A stretch of DNA of 64,000 nt from Dryas octopetala. Lineage: Eukaryota > Streptophyta > Magnoliopsida > Rosales > Rosaceae. Location: positions 7,688,001 through 7,752,000 of the forward strand of contig OY992838.1 in NCBI GenBank assembly GCA_963921425.1, in the 5' to 3' direction. The stretch's first letter is position 1. Each line of letters starts with the position of its first letter. Positions 34,348-46,541 of the stretch are shown here, piece after piece. The notes below the pieces were generated by a model. That model did no database searches. It was not told the DNA's origin and saw nothing but the letters and a program-made list of their open reading frames with translations. A program made the position numbers and the translations under genes.

Positions 34348-34579
34348 GTAAGGATAATGCTCCCACTTATTTATTTATCATCAAAAAACAGTCTATTAGA
34401 CAAATAAACAGTGCAAAAAATCACACCGTTATGCTTATTGGTTATGCTTCTGGTGTTAAGGTTGAAGCACATAATCTTGATCAAGGACTTATATGGGCCA
34501 ATTGACTTCAAATTTCCTCCCTTTTCAACGAAGGTGATTTTAAGGTACTCATTGATTTGTCATTGACTATAAGACTAAG

Positions 34580-34946
34580 GGGTGTAGTGTATATATATAA
34601 TTTTTTTAGACTTTTTTTAGTTATAGAATTTTGTAAAATTTACAGAGTTTATAAAAATTCTTAAAAGTCGATAGAAAAAATATTAAATTTATAATGACTT
34701 TGAAATACACATAAAAGTTTTTCAAAATTTTTAAAAATTTATCATTAAATGAATCTCATACACAGAGACTTTTTTAAAGTCTTTAAAAGTCTTAATTGAA
34801 TACCTTTAATTTTTAGAAACTTCTTAAAATTCGTACTTAAATTCACATAGATTTTTACAAACTTTTTTTAAGTCTTTAAAAATCTTAATTAAATACAAAA
34901 CTTTTAAACTCAACAAAAATCTTTTAAAATTCATATACAATACACC
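34580..34946. mobile_element. MITE upstream of the BTB gene
   Basis: Ends GGGTGTAGTGTATAT and ATATACAATACACC form inverted repeats. The AT-rich interior repeats 'AAGTCTTTAAAAGTCTTAATT' (34776 and 34868) and its relatives. The right end is about 200 bp from the BTB start codon. Confidence 0.65.
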
Positions 34947-35147
34947 TAACTAATTTTGTATTTGGTTTTCTAATTTTCTTCTTCATTAAGAGTCTATAAA
35001 GTCTATAATCAAACTTTTGTATTATATTCGGAATTGAAATTCACAGGGGATCAGCTTTGTAAGTTCACAAAAAACTAAAAAGGAAGCCATCGGGCCCATC
35101 ACAATTCACACACACAGTGCTTGGAGTGAGTGGCAGTGCAGTGAAAA

Positions 35148-36473
35148 ATGTCGAGGACAAGCGGAGGAGCAGCAAGCAAGATGAAGTGCATATCTTGCGA
35201 GGAGGAATACGAGGCACGTGACGCCGGCACGTGCAAGGAGTGCTACGAGGAGGCCAACGAGACCGAGGAGGAGCTCAAGCGCCAGATCGACGACCTCAAG
35301 GCCAAGGTCGCCTTCCTCAGGTTCTGGTCCCCCTCCATTGACGTCACCCACTACCCCACCACCAGGTCCCAATCCACTTACTTTTCCGACGTCGTTTTGG
35401 TTGCCTCCGAGGATGCCTCCGTCGCCACCCCTGTGCCCGTTCCGGCCCATAAGGCCGTTTTGGTCAGTACCCATTTGCCCAAGTTGCTTGATTGATCAGT
35501 GAAAACCCTCTGTTTTGTTAAACGTTTGTGGGTGTAGTTTTCTTCGAGTTTGTGCATGTTGTGTTTGATGTTTTGTCTGAATGAATGTAGCATGCTTACA
35601 AATTGCTGGAAAATAACAGGGACTCAGGAACAAAGGCATTGCTAGTACCTTAATGTGATTGTTAACTTGTGTGTGTCACTGTGTGTTTTGCTAGAAATGT
35701 ACATTCAAGTTCCTACTTTTACTATTTTGTTTTCCCTGAAAAGTCTTACCCTTTTCAAGAATTCTAAGTATTTTGGTCAATTTTGGTTTTTTTTCATGAT
35801 GACCGAGTTAATTTGGTTTGGCCATTTACTTGTCTTATTTTCAGATTGAAATATTGTTCTAATGTCTCATTCCTGGCTGTTATCTAATCTTATACTTAGG
35901 CATTACACAAGACTTGTTTTATTCTATAAACTTGTTCCTGGGAATTTTTGTTCTCTTTTTGTTCATGTCTTTGAACTTCTTTTGAACATTTCGACACTAA
36001 ATCAGGCGAGCCGTTCTCCAGTGTTCAGAGCCATGCTTGAGAATGAGATGAAAGAAAGCCTGAGTGGCACCATTAAGATTGGTGATGTGTCCTATGATGC
36101 CCTTCGTGCCTTTGTCAACTACCTGTACACAGCTGAGGTATGCCTTGACGAGCACATGGCCTGTGACCTCCTAGTACTGGCTGAAAAATACCAGGTGCAG
36201 CATCTTAAGGACTATTGCGAGAAGTTCTTGGTCTCCAAGCTGAACTGGGACAATTCAGTTATGAGCTACACCTTTGCGCACCAGCATAATGCCAATCATA
36301 TCATCAACTCAGCCTTGACATTGATCACGGACAACATGGACAAGCTTACTATGCGGGAGGAGTACACGGAGCTGGTGGAGAAAGATCCACGACTCGTAGT
36401 GGAAATCTACGAAGCTTACCTCTCCAAACAGGTTAACACTGCAGCTCAGAAAGATCCTTCCGTGAAGACATAG
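35148..36473 (+). CDS. BTB/POZ domain protein, At4g08455 type
   Basis: Two exons (35148-35462 and 36006-36473) give 260 residues. Residues 14-33 have a CISCEEEY-CKECYEE cysteine cluster, followed by a short coiled-coil (about 37-58, ETEEELKRQIDDLKAKVAFL). The BTB/POZ fold covers about 79-185 (FSDVVLVAS, VPAHKAVLASRSPVFRAM, YDALRAFVNYLYTAEV) and a BACK-like helical tail follows. The intron sits inside the BTB domain right after HKAVL, as in the plant family. Such proteins usually act as substrate adaptors for CUL3 ubiquitin ligases; no separate substrate-binding domain is seen apart from the cysteine/coiled-coil N-terminus. The start is at the first ATG and the length is close to the Arabidopsis relative. 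Confidence 0.9.
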
Positions 36474-37143
36474 GCAAGTGCAGTGATGGTGATAGATTTC
36501 TTGTTATGGTGTCTTGAAGCAAGGATTTTTTCTTAATCAGTGTTCCTTTTCCATGTACATTTGGTGTAGATGAACTAATGAAGTTACAAATATCAAGTGG
36601 TAAAATTTTGTGGTAGCATATGGTGCATAAATTGGATGCATATTGCTATTGTTTCTCAATGAGCATTTTGGGGCCTTTGTTAATCATGATTGCAGAGAAT
36701 CTTATTCCTCCTAGTGGCATAATTTGAGCTGGCTTTTAGTAAAGGTGGACTGCATATGGTAGCATAATTTGTCATTAAGTTATTGATTTGTGCAGATTGG
36801 TACTCTGTCAAATTAGTTGAACAGCTAATGAAATTCTGGCAAGGACAACATGCCCTGTGTGTAGGCACATTGTAGGAACAAAGATTTTGAAACTAGTCAT
36901 TTAACATCATGGTATTAGTGTCAATTTGTGCACATTTGACCAACGTATTGCTGTGCATTTGGATATATTTTTAAAAAATTCAAAAATTAAGGGATTGTGC
37001 TAGCTAATCCTCAAATTACATAACAAATGAAAACATTGTCAATAAGTTAGTTGCAGTGCCTTCTTTCTAATGGTGTGATTTCGTGTACACTTCAACCCTT
37101 TTACAGAACAAGACATCATCAGCTTGTTTGCACCCAATCAAGA
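36474..37143. other. Convergent intergenic region
   Basis: 3' UTRs of the BTB gene (+) and the methyltransferase gene (-) with no other feature. A nearly repeated motif 'GGTAGCATA(T/A)' occurs at 36612 and 36758. Confidence 0.5.
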
Positions 37144-40100
37144 TCACAAGCGCTTGTCACCAATTAAGATCTTCCAGCTTGCATGGGGTCCTTCTCCTGT
37201 GTCATGTAGCGCAGGCACCCATCCAATGGCACTTGCAATTTCTTGAAGCTGACCAATTACAGATACTGAGTCACGTATATAAGCGCGCCCACCAGGCCTT
37301 AGCATTCGATCCATTTCGAGCATGATGGTTGACATATTACACCTGTTCCCCCACACAAATAGTTTAACAATGAAAAATCTGTGTACTCTGCGGCATCACA
37401 TGAAGGTCCACCTACAAATAACTAAAATGGGCACAAACAATGCAAAATTTATACCTCTTTTGCTCAATAGAGAAGAGACCTGCTGCATGCAATAAGTCGT
37501 ATGTTCTTGGATAAGTGTCAAATGGCTCACACCTAAGAAACATAAATTTGAGCATCATGACCAAGGACAACATCTTTTAGTAAGAGGAGAAGCCATGAGA
37601 GATGTAGTGTCACAAATTTCTTCTTTTATTACCTTTGTAACTTTTCTTTCTAGCAGCATTCATAACATCCATTGCAAAAGTTAAAATGTTACTCAAAAAA
37701 GATCCAAAAATGAGGATCCACTATGTAAAACCAAGTTTTGTGTAATGTTGATAAACTGCATTAGAAGATATGCTACATAGCAACTGAAAAAAAAAACGAG
37801 GAGTCAAAAACAGAAAGCAAAAGTGCATTGCCCATACCAGTCATGCATAACTCCAATAAGTCCACGGTCGTATATAACTGGCAGGGTATTGAAACCAGAA
37901 ACAGGAACAACGTTCATAACCCAACAATCAATCTGGTGATCATGCAATGCTGCTGCAAACCTGCCAAGGTCAAAATGATTTGCATCTGTTTCATTTCTGG
38001 AGTTAAAAGAACTTTGAAATTATGGTCTATGTAATGGTCAAGATAGAAAGAACTAGTTCAAGATATACCCTCCATATCCAGCCCTCATGTCCATCACATT
38101 TCTAAAGTTCAACTCTCTCCAATGGTAAGCACCAATATAACCCAATAATATTTCATGCCAGTACTTTGACTCTGCCCTGAAGATTTCCTTTCTAGATATG
38201 TAGGCATCTAACTTTATGCTCTGGAGCCTGTCTGGTGGATCTTGAAGACGTGCAGGCCATGCAGTAAGATTTGATCCATAACCATTCTCAGGTAATGGAG
38301 TGATACATGCCTTTAATCCAACGTACCTGCAAAAAGTATAATTAAGGGTTAACACTGGTTATAATATACAACTTCATTTTGTACTCTGGCAAGGTAAGCC
38401 TCATGATCTTCTTGTGAGATGTCAAATCTGGAAAGAGCATATGGTATACCCAATAATGAGACTAGAAAAACCACTTTTACAAGATTCTCGTTAAATTTGA
38501 TAGCTCTGTTATGTGTGTATGCATGCACGTTATATTCAAAGTGCATGTGCGTTATATTCTAAGTGTTTACTTCTGATGAAAAGCTCAATCAAGTTAGATA
38601 AATCATCATGTGTTCACATCTTCTCCTCCAGTATCTTTATTATATATCCCAAAAGCTTTTTGGTTAGAGAAAATTTAAATCAGCTCTCTCTTAATGCCTC
38701 AAGACACAAGATAAGGTTGCATTGCACCCCCAAGAAATATGTATAAGATTACTTTCACCAAGTCTGCAGGACAAGGGTCCGACTCAACAGCATAGACAAT
38801 GTTTGACTACCTTCCAATTATTTCATGGCATCCAAGTCATGCACTAAGTGCATTGGATCGGACTAGTTATGCAATTGATGCAGATTGACATTTGAAGGAT
38901 GCTACTCAACCAAAGAGAACTTTAAATTTTGAAGCACATACCTAACATTGTCTGGATCATCATTGGAATCACATAATGGAGGCTGCACTCCAGCATCACG
39001 ACTTTGGTAGCAGCTGTTGTTCAAAGGCTTCTGCCATATAGCAATATATCCTTCCTTCTTTACAAGTTCCCAACAAATACGAGTGGTGAGGTTCTCCGTT
39101 TCTGTAAATAGATAAAATTAACAGTAATTTGAGTGCTTCAACAATAAGAATATAATAATACTACTTTCTTGTTAATTACCAGAGAAGATGGCACTGATGC
39201 TAATGAAAAAGAATGATATAGAAAAGAACTGGCCACGCTCTTCGATGTGTACAGAAAGATAGAGTAGGTAGCTATGAACTTAGAATAAATATTACATGAG
39301 CTACCTTTCCATTGTTCTTGTAGGGTTTCTTCATGTTTATAAACAGGCTGCGCTGCCCAAACAAAGTATCCTCCTGCTCTCAGCAACCTGTCAGCCTCGA
39401 GAAGCAAAATTCCATCTACATCACATAATCAAGAGAAAAAAGGATTCTTAGAGTCAAAGAGCTTTTGTTAATAAGTATCAAATGCATTTACATATATTTA
39501 TTTTATTTATTCTGCATTAGATAGAAAGCAGAGAAACAGCTAGTGAGTAATGACTGATAGGCACTTCAGATAGACCACTAATTTAACATGATTCCACTAT
39601 AATGAGCCTTTAGCTTATGATAAGGTTGGAAGATATTAAAGCTAAAAAATCAAGGCAACATACAAGGGAGAGAAGAATTACCATCACGGGTCCAATTAAT
39701 TCTACATCTTGAACAATGGATCATGTCAAAAGCCTGGCTTGGATACAACAAGCGGTGAGTACCAAATACTGCCACCATTGCAGGCACACCACGCTCTAGT
39801 GCAAACTGGATCTGGTTCTCATGAACATCTTTCGGTGCTATCGACATAGTGGTCACATTCCGTTGCATCAAAAAGGCACCAAAACTCGCAACTCCACAAC
39901 CAATATCTAAGGCAACTCGGGTTTTGCGGCCAAATGCAATGTCAGGAATCATCTGCTTATTCCATTTGAGAGAGTAATCAATATCATGAATATAAGCAAA
40001 TACTTAATGAGAATTGTGGTAGCGGCCAACCTGTGAGATCTGATTCAGGTACTGATCTGCCCCATGAATAAACTGCGTTCCACCTCCTGGAAAGGTGAAT

Positions 40101-41366
40101 TTATCTTTTTTGATCGCTATCCAATTCTGACCACCTTTATCTTCAACAAGTCGTGTATGGGGTACATTACTGAACCACACCTGTTATTATATGTCATGTC
40201 AGCCAAAAGAACACTCATTCTTTCTCAAACCAAGTGAAAAGTAATATGCTGTACATGTAAAACTAGAAAAAGGAAAGATTTTTTTCGGAGGAAGGAGCAA
40301 GTCAATGCCACATATATTCAAGTATTTTCAACAGAGACCCAGAAAAATGCAAGTTGTTACCGGTTTAGGTAACATCAAAAGAAAGTGTGCATATACAGCT
40401 TTAAAACATGAGAATGTCATGAATCAAAACACAAAGTCTTGCACAACTAAATTACGAAAAAATTCTCAGAACCACTGCGAATTCATTTCACATTGATCCA
40501 CATTTCTACAGGATAAGTGATAAGTGAGAGAATTAAATTCAACACTAATAATGACACCACTTCACTTCTTCCAGTTTTGACATGCCTAGCTTAGTTTTTT
40601 ACAGTTGATATCAATTGGAGAAATTTACTTGCATAATAAATCTATCAAGCTCAAACATGCAACAGTATTACAGTAACATGCAAACCCAGAAACCAAAATT
40701 CCACAGATTTCAAATCCAAACTACCTCGTCTCTGCTCTGAGGCCACGGTATTCGAATCTGATAACCTTTCGGCCTCGGCACCACGCAATTCAACCCCTTG
40801 CCTTCTCCAGGACAATGCCTCTCGTACTTTTCCCCTCTCTCAGTCGAATTCAACCTCTTAATCTCCTCCACATTGTCTAAACACGGTATGTAATCAGTCA
40901 TGCTCTGATCACACACCTTATACTTCTCAACCCTAACCCTAACACCACCACCACCACCACCGCCATTACCGTTCCCATCCTCCACCCTCTGCTCTCCCCC
41001 ACTCACATTCCTCAAATCCTCGACCAGACTCGGGTCGAACTCGCCGACCTTGAACTCCTCCGACATCGCGCCGTTCTCGTCCACTATCCCCATCCTCTCC
41101 ACCTCCGTCGGCGGCGGAGGTGGAGGCGGAGGAGGGGGAGACGCCGGAGGTGGAGGCGGAGGTGATTCCGGCGACGGAGACGTTATAGAGGGAGAGAGCG
41201 AGGATGACGTGGCGTTGGTGGTGGAGAAGAAGGTGAAGGAGGGATAGGTGGCGGAGAAGTGGTTGGCGAGTAGGAAGAGGGAGAGGGAGAGGAGGGCAAT
41301 GGCTGTAATTTTGATGAAAGTCGGGGTCTTTAGGATGTCGGTGGCGGTGGCCGCCAGGGCTTTCAT
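37144..41366 (-). CDS. Probable Golgi methyltransferase PMT10/PMT11 type (DUF248)
   Basis: Nine exons give 663 residues: 40725-41366, 40031-40180, 39682-39952, 39305-39415, 38942-39101, 38069-38326, 37838-37960, 37455-37532 and 37144-37342. All introns are GT-AG and phases agree. A short cytosolic N-terminus is followed by one membrane anchor (about 16-38, [19 protein letters not shown]), then a proline-rich stem (about 69-88) and a glycine run, then the lumenal catalytic region. Motifs: [14 protein letters not shown], the SAM-binding [14 protein letters not shown] (about 279-292), [41 protein letters not shown] and a second methyltransferase-like half ([15 protein letters not shown]). This is the plant QUA2/TSD2-related family thought to methylate pectic polysaccharides in the Golgi. 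The exact substrate is inferred. Confidence 0.9.
41100..41175 (-). repeat. Proline-codon repeat in the methyltransferase stem
   Basis: GGCGGAGGTGGAGGCGGAGG-type repetition on the plus strand encodes two proline runs separated by AS in the stem region. It is length-variable sequence by nature and also generates a plus-strand glycine-rich shadow frame. Confidence 0.8.
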
Positions 41367-41899
41367 GATTGATTGGATTGGATTTTCTCGGGAAAGAGTG
41401 GGAAAGTGAAGGAAAATGAGAAGGGGCAAAACCGGAGCTCAAGGTGGCAGTGATGACGGTGATGATATGTTTTATATTAATTAATTAATTAAATTAATTA
41501 AAATGAAATGAAATATGAGTGTGTGTGTGGCATGTGAGCATGTGAGTAATAGACTAATAGTGCCGCTAAGACGTAATAAAACGTTGCAATTTTAAGGAAT
41601 ATTTTAATGTTTCTATAAATGGAAACTTCGATCATATGTGATTGGTCGTTACTCGTTAACTTGTAAGATGTACTTAGTTGGGTTTTAGTTAGCGTACAGC
41701 TCAACTGCATTGCGATTTTGCGAATTTGCGAATTTGCTGCCACATCAAAGTCATGCAACTTGTCTCACTCTCTGTCTCTCTTCGAACTTTCTCTGCCTCT
41801 TTAGACAATATGTCTATGGGACTATGTCTTTTCCTTTTGTTCTAGTGGGGTTCGATTGATAAGGTTTAAGTTAAAAAAAAAAAAAAAAAAGACTTTGCC

Positions 41900-42652
41900 A
41901 TTTTGAGATCTCAAACCTTCCTCCTCCTCCTCCCCACTCTAACTCGTCTCCCTCATCTCGCCTCCTCCCTTATCTCTTTTAAGCTTTGTCTCTTCCATGT
42001 TTGAGAGTTTCTTCACCTTTTATGCTTAGATATGGAGGTATTGCATTCTCCTTTTACTTTGAAGTTTCTTTTGTTGAAGCCCTTGGCCCCTTTTTCTCCT
42101 GCCCATTCAGCAGTTCCTCTATTGCATCTCCTATTCCCTCCTTGAGCCTCATACTTTCTCTGTTTTCTCTTGCAATCCACTATGTCTTCCAGCATACCAA
42201 GTCCTCACTCAGCCCCCAAATCTTCATCTTCGACCAAATTGCAGCTGCCTCTCTAAAAGCAATTTTCGCTTACCTAGTGGATTATGGGAGCCAGTTTGGT
42301 TTGTTGTTCTCTGGCGATGATGGGGTTTTCGTGCTTTTTGCCTGGTTTATCTTTGTAGTGGTGATGTTGCTCGTGTTTGGATCTAGGGTTTGGTCTGCTG
42401 TTTCTTGTGGGCTTTGCTGCTATCTTTCAGGGGTTGGGCCAAAGCTTGAGCCTTGGGTTTGGCAGATTTCTCTTTTGCTCTATTTTTATGATGGTGTTTG
42501 GTGTTAGGACTTGCATTTCTACTTTTCTTTTGTATGAAGTTTGGCCCTCTGAGTTGAGGATATGGAATCCCTTCCTTATTGGACTCTTGCTTTGTATCTT
42601 TTTATTTTCAATGCAAGTTTTATTGTTGACAGAAAAAAAAAAAAAAAAAAAA
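41900..42652 (+). mobile_element. Poly(A)-tailed retroelement-like sequence
   Basis: A moderately GC-rich plus-strand segment ends 'TTTTATTTTCAATGCAAG' plus a short spacer and an A-run (42631-42652). The end resembles that of the insertion at 655-1358 (TTTTAATGCAATG before the tail). A diverged pair, CATTTTGAGATC (41899) and CATTTCGAGATA (42662), could be worn target duplications. The 173-codon open frame at 41986-42507 is hydrophobic and has no recognised domain. Probably an old LINE fragment. Confidence 0.45.
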
Positions 42653-42659
42653 AGTTCAA

Positions 42660-44665
42660 CAACATTTCGAGATAAAAAATAATAATAATAAATAGTTCAA
42701 CTCTGTAATTTGGTGGCTCAGGCCCAGCTAAAAGGAGAGTAAATAAGAACAAAGCTCAAATCAAGTCAATTATTTGATTTTTGGTTTGGGACAACTATGA
42801 GTCTATGGCCCAGTCCCATAAACCTCTAATATCACATCCATAATCTTGCACTAATTGATATTAACTTGAATTTATTGGAAAGATTGGAATTTGCTTACTC
42901 AACACAAATGACATTGCATAGAGGCCTCTCTAGTCTTGGGTATCACATATTAAGCGATTTCATCAAAGAAAAGGTTTGTGAAAAATGTTCAATATTATGT
43001 GACATCGGTAAATAACATAACAATCAAATTAAATGATGTTACGTATTCAAGAAATAAATAGTTATTATCAAATATAACCATATACGTCATTGTTCTATGA
43101 CTTAGCATTATCGCATGATCCGTACAATCCCAAAAACAATTTCCTATAGTTTATTAGTCTAGGCTTAGATTTAATTGAAATGTCAAAGTCTCCTTTTTTA
43201 AAACCCTTCGTGCGAAACAAGAAAAGGCATCCATTACTTGGATTGCCTTGAAAGAGCATTCAAAGACTAAAGTAAGTACAAACTGAGAGGCAAAGTTTCT
43301 ATGAATTTGATAAGAAAAAATTGATCACTCATTACTAGGTCTCGGATACAATTTCCAAGGGAACTATAATGGTTGCTGAGGTGGAATGTAATGAACCACG
43401 TTGCCCTTTTTCAATAAAGAACACCCAACTACTATATTCTCTTAATTAAACGCAAAATATAGGGACTTTGATCACCACGTGTGAATGCAATTGGAATATA
43501 ATATATATTTTAGTGAGTTGGGATACTCAAATCAAAATAATGTCCACCCATCTAATGTATATGACTATATGAGTAATGAGTACAGATAATAGGGTAGACG
43601 GATTGATTAAAAATTTAAAATTGATTTGAATTAACACACCTAATAATTATAACATGTTAATTCAAACACAACTCTCAATATGTTAACAAGATTAACAACT
43701 ATATCGTAGGTATTAACAAGAATAATAATCATATTTTGTTAACAAAATTCATAACTATATTCGAGTTTTAAATGTATTAGTTATGTGCCTAAAAGACAAA
43801 CTAGCTTGATGTTAAAAAAAATAATAATAATAAAAAGATAAACTAGCTTTAAGGCTATATTGCTTTCATAGAGTCATAGATCCCCAAAATGTTATTGGAC
43901 CAAAGACGAGTTTCAACTTAATTTTTGGGAATTTCGTAGTAACCCACCATGGTCCAACCGTACAAGGCTTACCCATGTACCGAGTCAATGTGACTTTCTT
44001 TTTCAAGGTAAACTTCCAAACAGCCAGAATGTCATCACATCAGCCAAAATGTGACTTATTTGTTGTTGTTTTTTAAATTAATAACATTGTTTTAATTATG
44101 ATTATAAAATTTACTCCAAGCCCCAGACTTTTTAGGTATTCGTTATGAATATGATGGGTCAGAAATAGCTTTGGGGTCATCTGAATAAGTTTAAGATTAA
44201 TTAATGGGTTCAATAATTGAATTGTCAAAGTAAATCCTTCACTATTCCGAATGTTCCAACTTCCAAGAACATTACCTTAGACTAATGCAATTATAGTCTA
44301 GGCTATATATACATTAATTTATGACCTTTAATATTTGTATTTGCCCTTCTTTTCTTTTTTTTCTGTGTTCCTTCCTAGTAGTTCTTACATTTACTTGCAA
44401 ACTAGTTGGTCATTTGAAAAGTCGGATTCTCAAAATAGTGGATGTGGGACGCACTGTTTGCGGTTGATCTTACATCATATTTTGAGAGTACTTCATATTT
44501 AAAATGTAAAACACTGTATTACAAATTTACAATATATAATGTCATAAATTTATTTATTTATTATTAATTAATTTTAAATTGAATTCTCTAAGTTTTATAT
44601 AATATGTGTGAGTTGGATGCGCAGAAAGTCTTTTATACATTAGTGACCAATTAAAGTTATGGAAT
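42660..44665. other. Gene-free AT-rich stretch
   Basis: No coding region seen. Contains AT-rich unique DNA with short repeated 'AACATGTTAA/AACTATAT' motifs at 43650-43760. Confidence 0.55.
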
Positions 44666-44682
44666 TAAAAGGCAAGTTTATT
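44666..44682 (+). repeat. LINE target-site duplication
   Basis: TAAAAGGCAAGTTTATT, identical to 44922-44938. Confidence 0.9.
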
Positions 44683-44921
44683 TATTTTTATTTTTTTTGG
44701 TAAACTGGTGGCCTTAGGCCCAAAACAGAAAACAACAACAAAAACTAGCTAACTAAACGGCCTCTAGAACGACCAATATAGTCATCAACCAGCAAAAGAA
44801 CACACGCAGCAGGAGGGTGATCCAGGATATGCAAACCCAGATCAACGAAATGCCCAAGATTTGCAAGCATGTTAGCCACACAATTTCTTTCTCTATAAAC
44901 ATGCACCAGCTTGCAGGACCA
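44683..44921 (-). mobile_element. 5'-truncated LINE with RNase H fragment and perfect target duplications
   Basis: A 239-bp insertion in minus orientation. The poly(A) side is the T-rich 44683-44698. It is flanked by identical 17-bp direct repeats TAAAAGGCAAGTTTATT at 44666-44682 and 44922-44938. Read on the minus strand it encodes the last ~58 residues of a plant LINE RNase H domain, with HVYRERNCVANMLANLGH followed by a tail ending at a TAG at 44745-44747. The family motif is H-x-x-R-x-x-N-x-x-A-D/N-x-L-A. Perfect duplications and an intact frame point to a relatively recent insertion. Confidence 0.9.
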
Positions 44922-44938
44922 TAAAAGGCAAGTTTATT

Positions 44939-45549
44939 GCCACATACATATGTTTGTGATATTCAAGCAAGAGGGAACCAATCAACCAGCAAGGGAAATG
45001 GGAGTTTTGGGTACTAGAGGAAGTCAAGTCCCATTTAGACAATACCAATAATATATTTAGGATATGAACTTTACTAGAAGTTGCTTGAATTTTCCATTAT
45101 ATTCTCACAAAACGTCAAATATATATATTATGACCCAACCCAACCATTAATTCCTACCCCTAACAAATTAAAAACGGACAATTTGAATTGGTTAGAACAA
45201 ATAAAGAAATGATAAGTAGGTATTGGGCTGTATCATGCACGGTGCATCTATATATATTAACTAGGAGTGGTACTAAACAACAACGTATTAGCAACATTAT
45301 TGTATCTCCACGCGCCCAATTAATTATTGAGCTGCAAGGAGCCTAGATAGGACCATATCACCTATATCATTAAAAAGTGTACTGTAGTTACTAGTGTACT
45401 ATACGTATGTTCATATATGTTGAGAATATAGTTGTTGGTTAAACACACCAACACCTATGGACTAAAATACTTCCATGACTAGCATTTAACTAGCTAGTGT
45501 GCATGTGATGCGCTCACATATGATTATTTAACATGGAAGATATATAATA
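44939..45549. other. Gene-free AT-rich stretch
   Basis: Nothing recognised beyond short TA-rich tracts and the palindromic 'GCACGGTGC' near 45237. Confidence 0.5.
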
Positions 45550-45835
45550 TATATATATAGAGGAGCGTTCTACAACTAATTGGTTGCATATGAAGTTTTA
45601 CAGCGCGCTAATTATTCTTTTGAGCTCATCACATAGTATAAATTATAATATGAATTGATCATTTTTTAGGCCCTATTAAATTTAAAGATCATTATTGTAA
45701 AAATTAAACCAATTAAATCATATTTAAAGTTTGACAATATAAATATTTTATGTTTTAAAACTATGAACGACTAATATTATGAGATTACATTATGTGATTA
45801 GCTCAAAAGAGTAATTAACTTTATATATCTTGTTA
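45550..45835. mobile_element. Diverged hairpin MITE related to the 10-kb cluster
   Basis: It is preceded by a (TA)n tract (45548-45560) followed by AGAGGAGCG, as in hairpin MITE 1. AATTATTCTTTTGAGCTCATCACAT at the left is matched by the complement ATGTGATTAGCTCAAAAGAGTAATTA at the right. AAAGATCATTATTGTAAAAATTAAACC is a worn form of the GATCATC-GCAAAAAATTAG motif of the cluster. Confidence 0.65.
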
Positions 45836-46541
45836 ACCAGTTTTGTTTTAAGGCGCTATATATTTATGAGTACGTTTATCATTTTTTAAATCATATGGCT
45901 AATGGCTAAGATGCATTTTGGATCTTGTGTTTTCTTTTAGTTCTAGCCTTCTAGGTGCCTTTTTCTTCTATATTTGTTTTCATGCCAATCCAATAGGAGA
46001 ACTTAGGGGTGACGTGTGGATTATTCAAATTGTTGAAATTACAAGTTGATGGATTCGATCCAACAACCGAAATAAATTATACACTCATAGACCCTTCAAA
46101 ACTAGCTAGAGTGAAACAAGCTGCAGGTAGTCGTAGCTTGTATATATATATACAGCCGGTAAATGAACAACTAATCAAACAAGCTAGCATTATGAGCACT
46201 AATTAGCCTGAAACCTACTTAACCCGAATTGATGAAAAAGTGTGTAATTATGAATTAGTTTTAGTTTTCCTTTTTAACAAAAATAAGAGTGAGTGCGTAC
46301 TATGTGTGTAAATTAGAATATTGAATCCAAAACTAATCAATATATTAAATAAAAAAAATCAAAATCCTATATATTGTGATGCAGGGCTTCAAACACCAAA
46401 TACCGGCCATGTGAAATTTATAGTCTCAAACACTATGCACAATAATAAATACACAATTAATTGGACCAACACAAACGCCCAATGGTAGTTGCAATTAATT
46501 ACTTGCACGCAAATTTGTGATGTATATAATGAGAATAATAA
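45836..46541. other. Intergenic, 3' side of the CML gene
   Basis: No gene. The short plus frame at 46009-46206 has no domain or conservation evidence. The 3' UTR of the minus-strand CML gene is expected near 46450-46541. Confidence 0.5.

Noticed and set aside
35106..35474. 122-codon glycine/leucine-rich minus frame
   Set aside because: Shadow of the GC-rich first exon of the BTB gene.
41986..42507. 173-codon hydrophobic plus-strand frame
   Set aside because: No recognised domain or splice support, and it lies in a poly(A)-tailed retroelement-like segment. Kept as a mobile-element annotation only.
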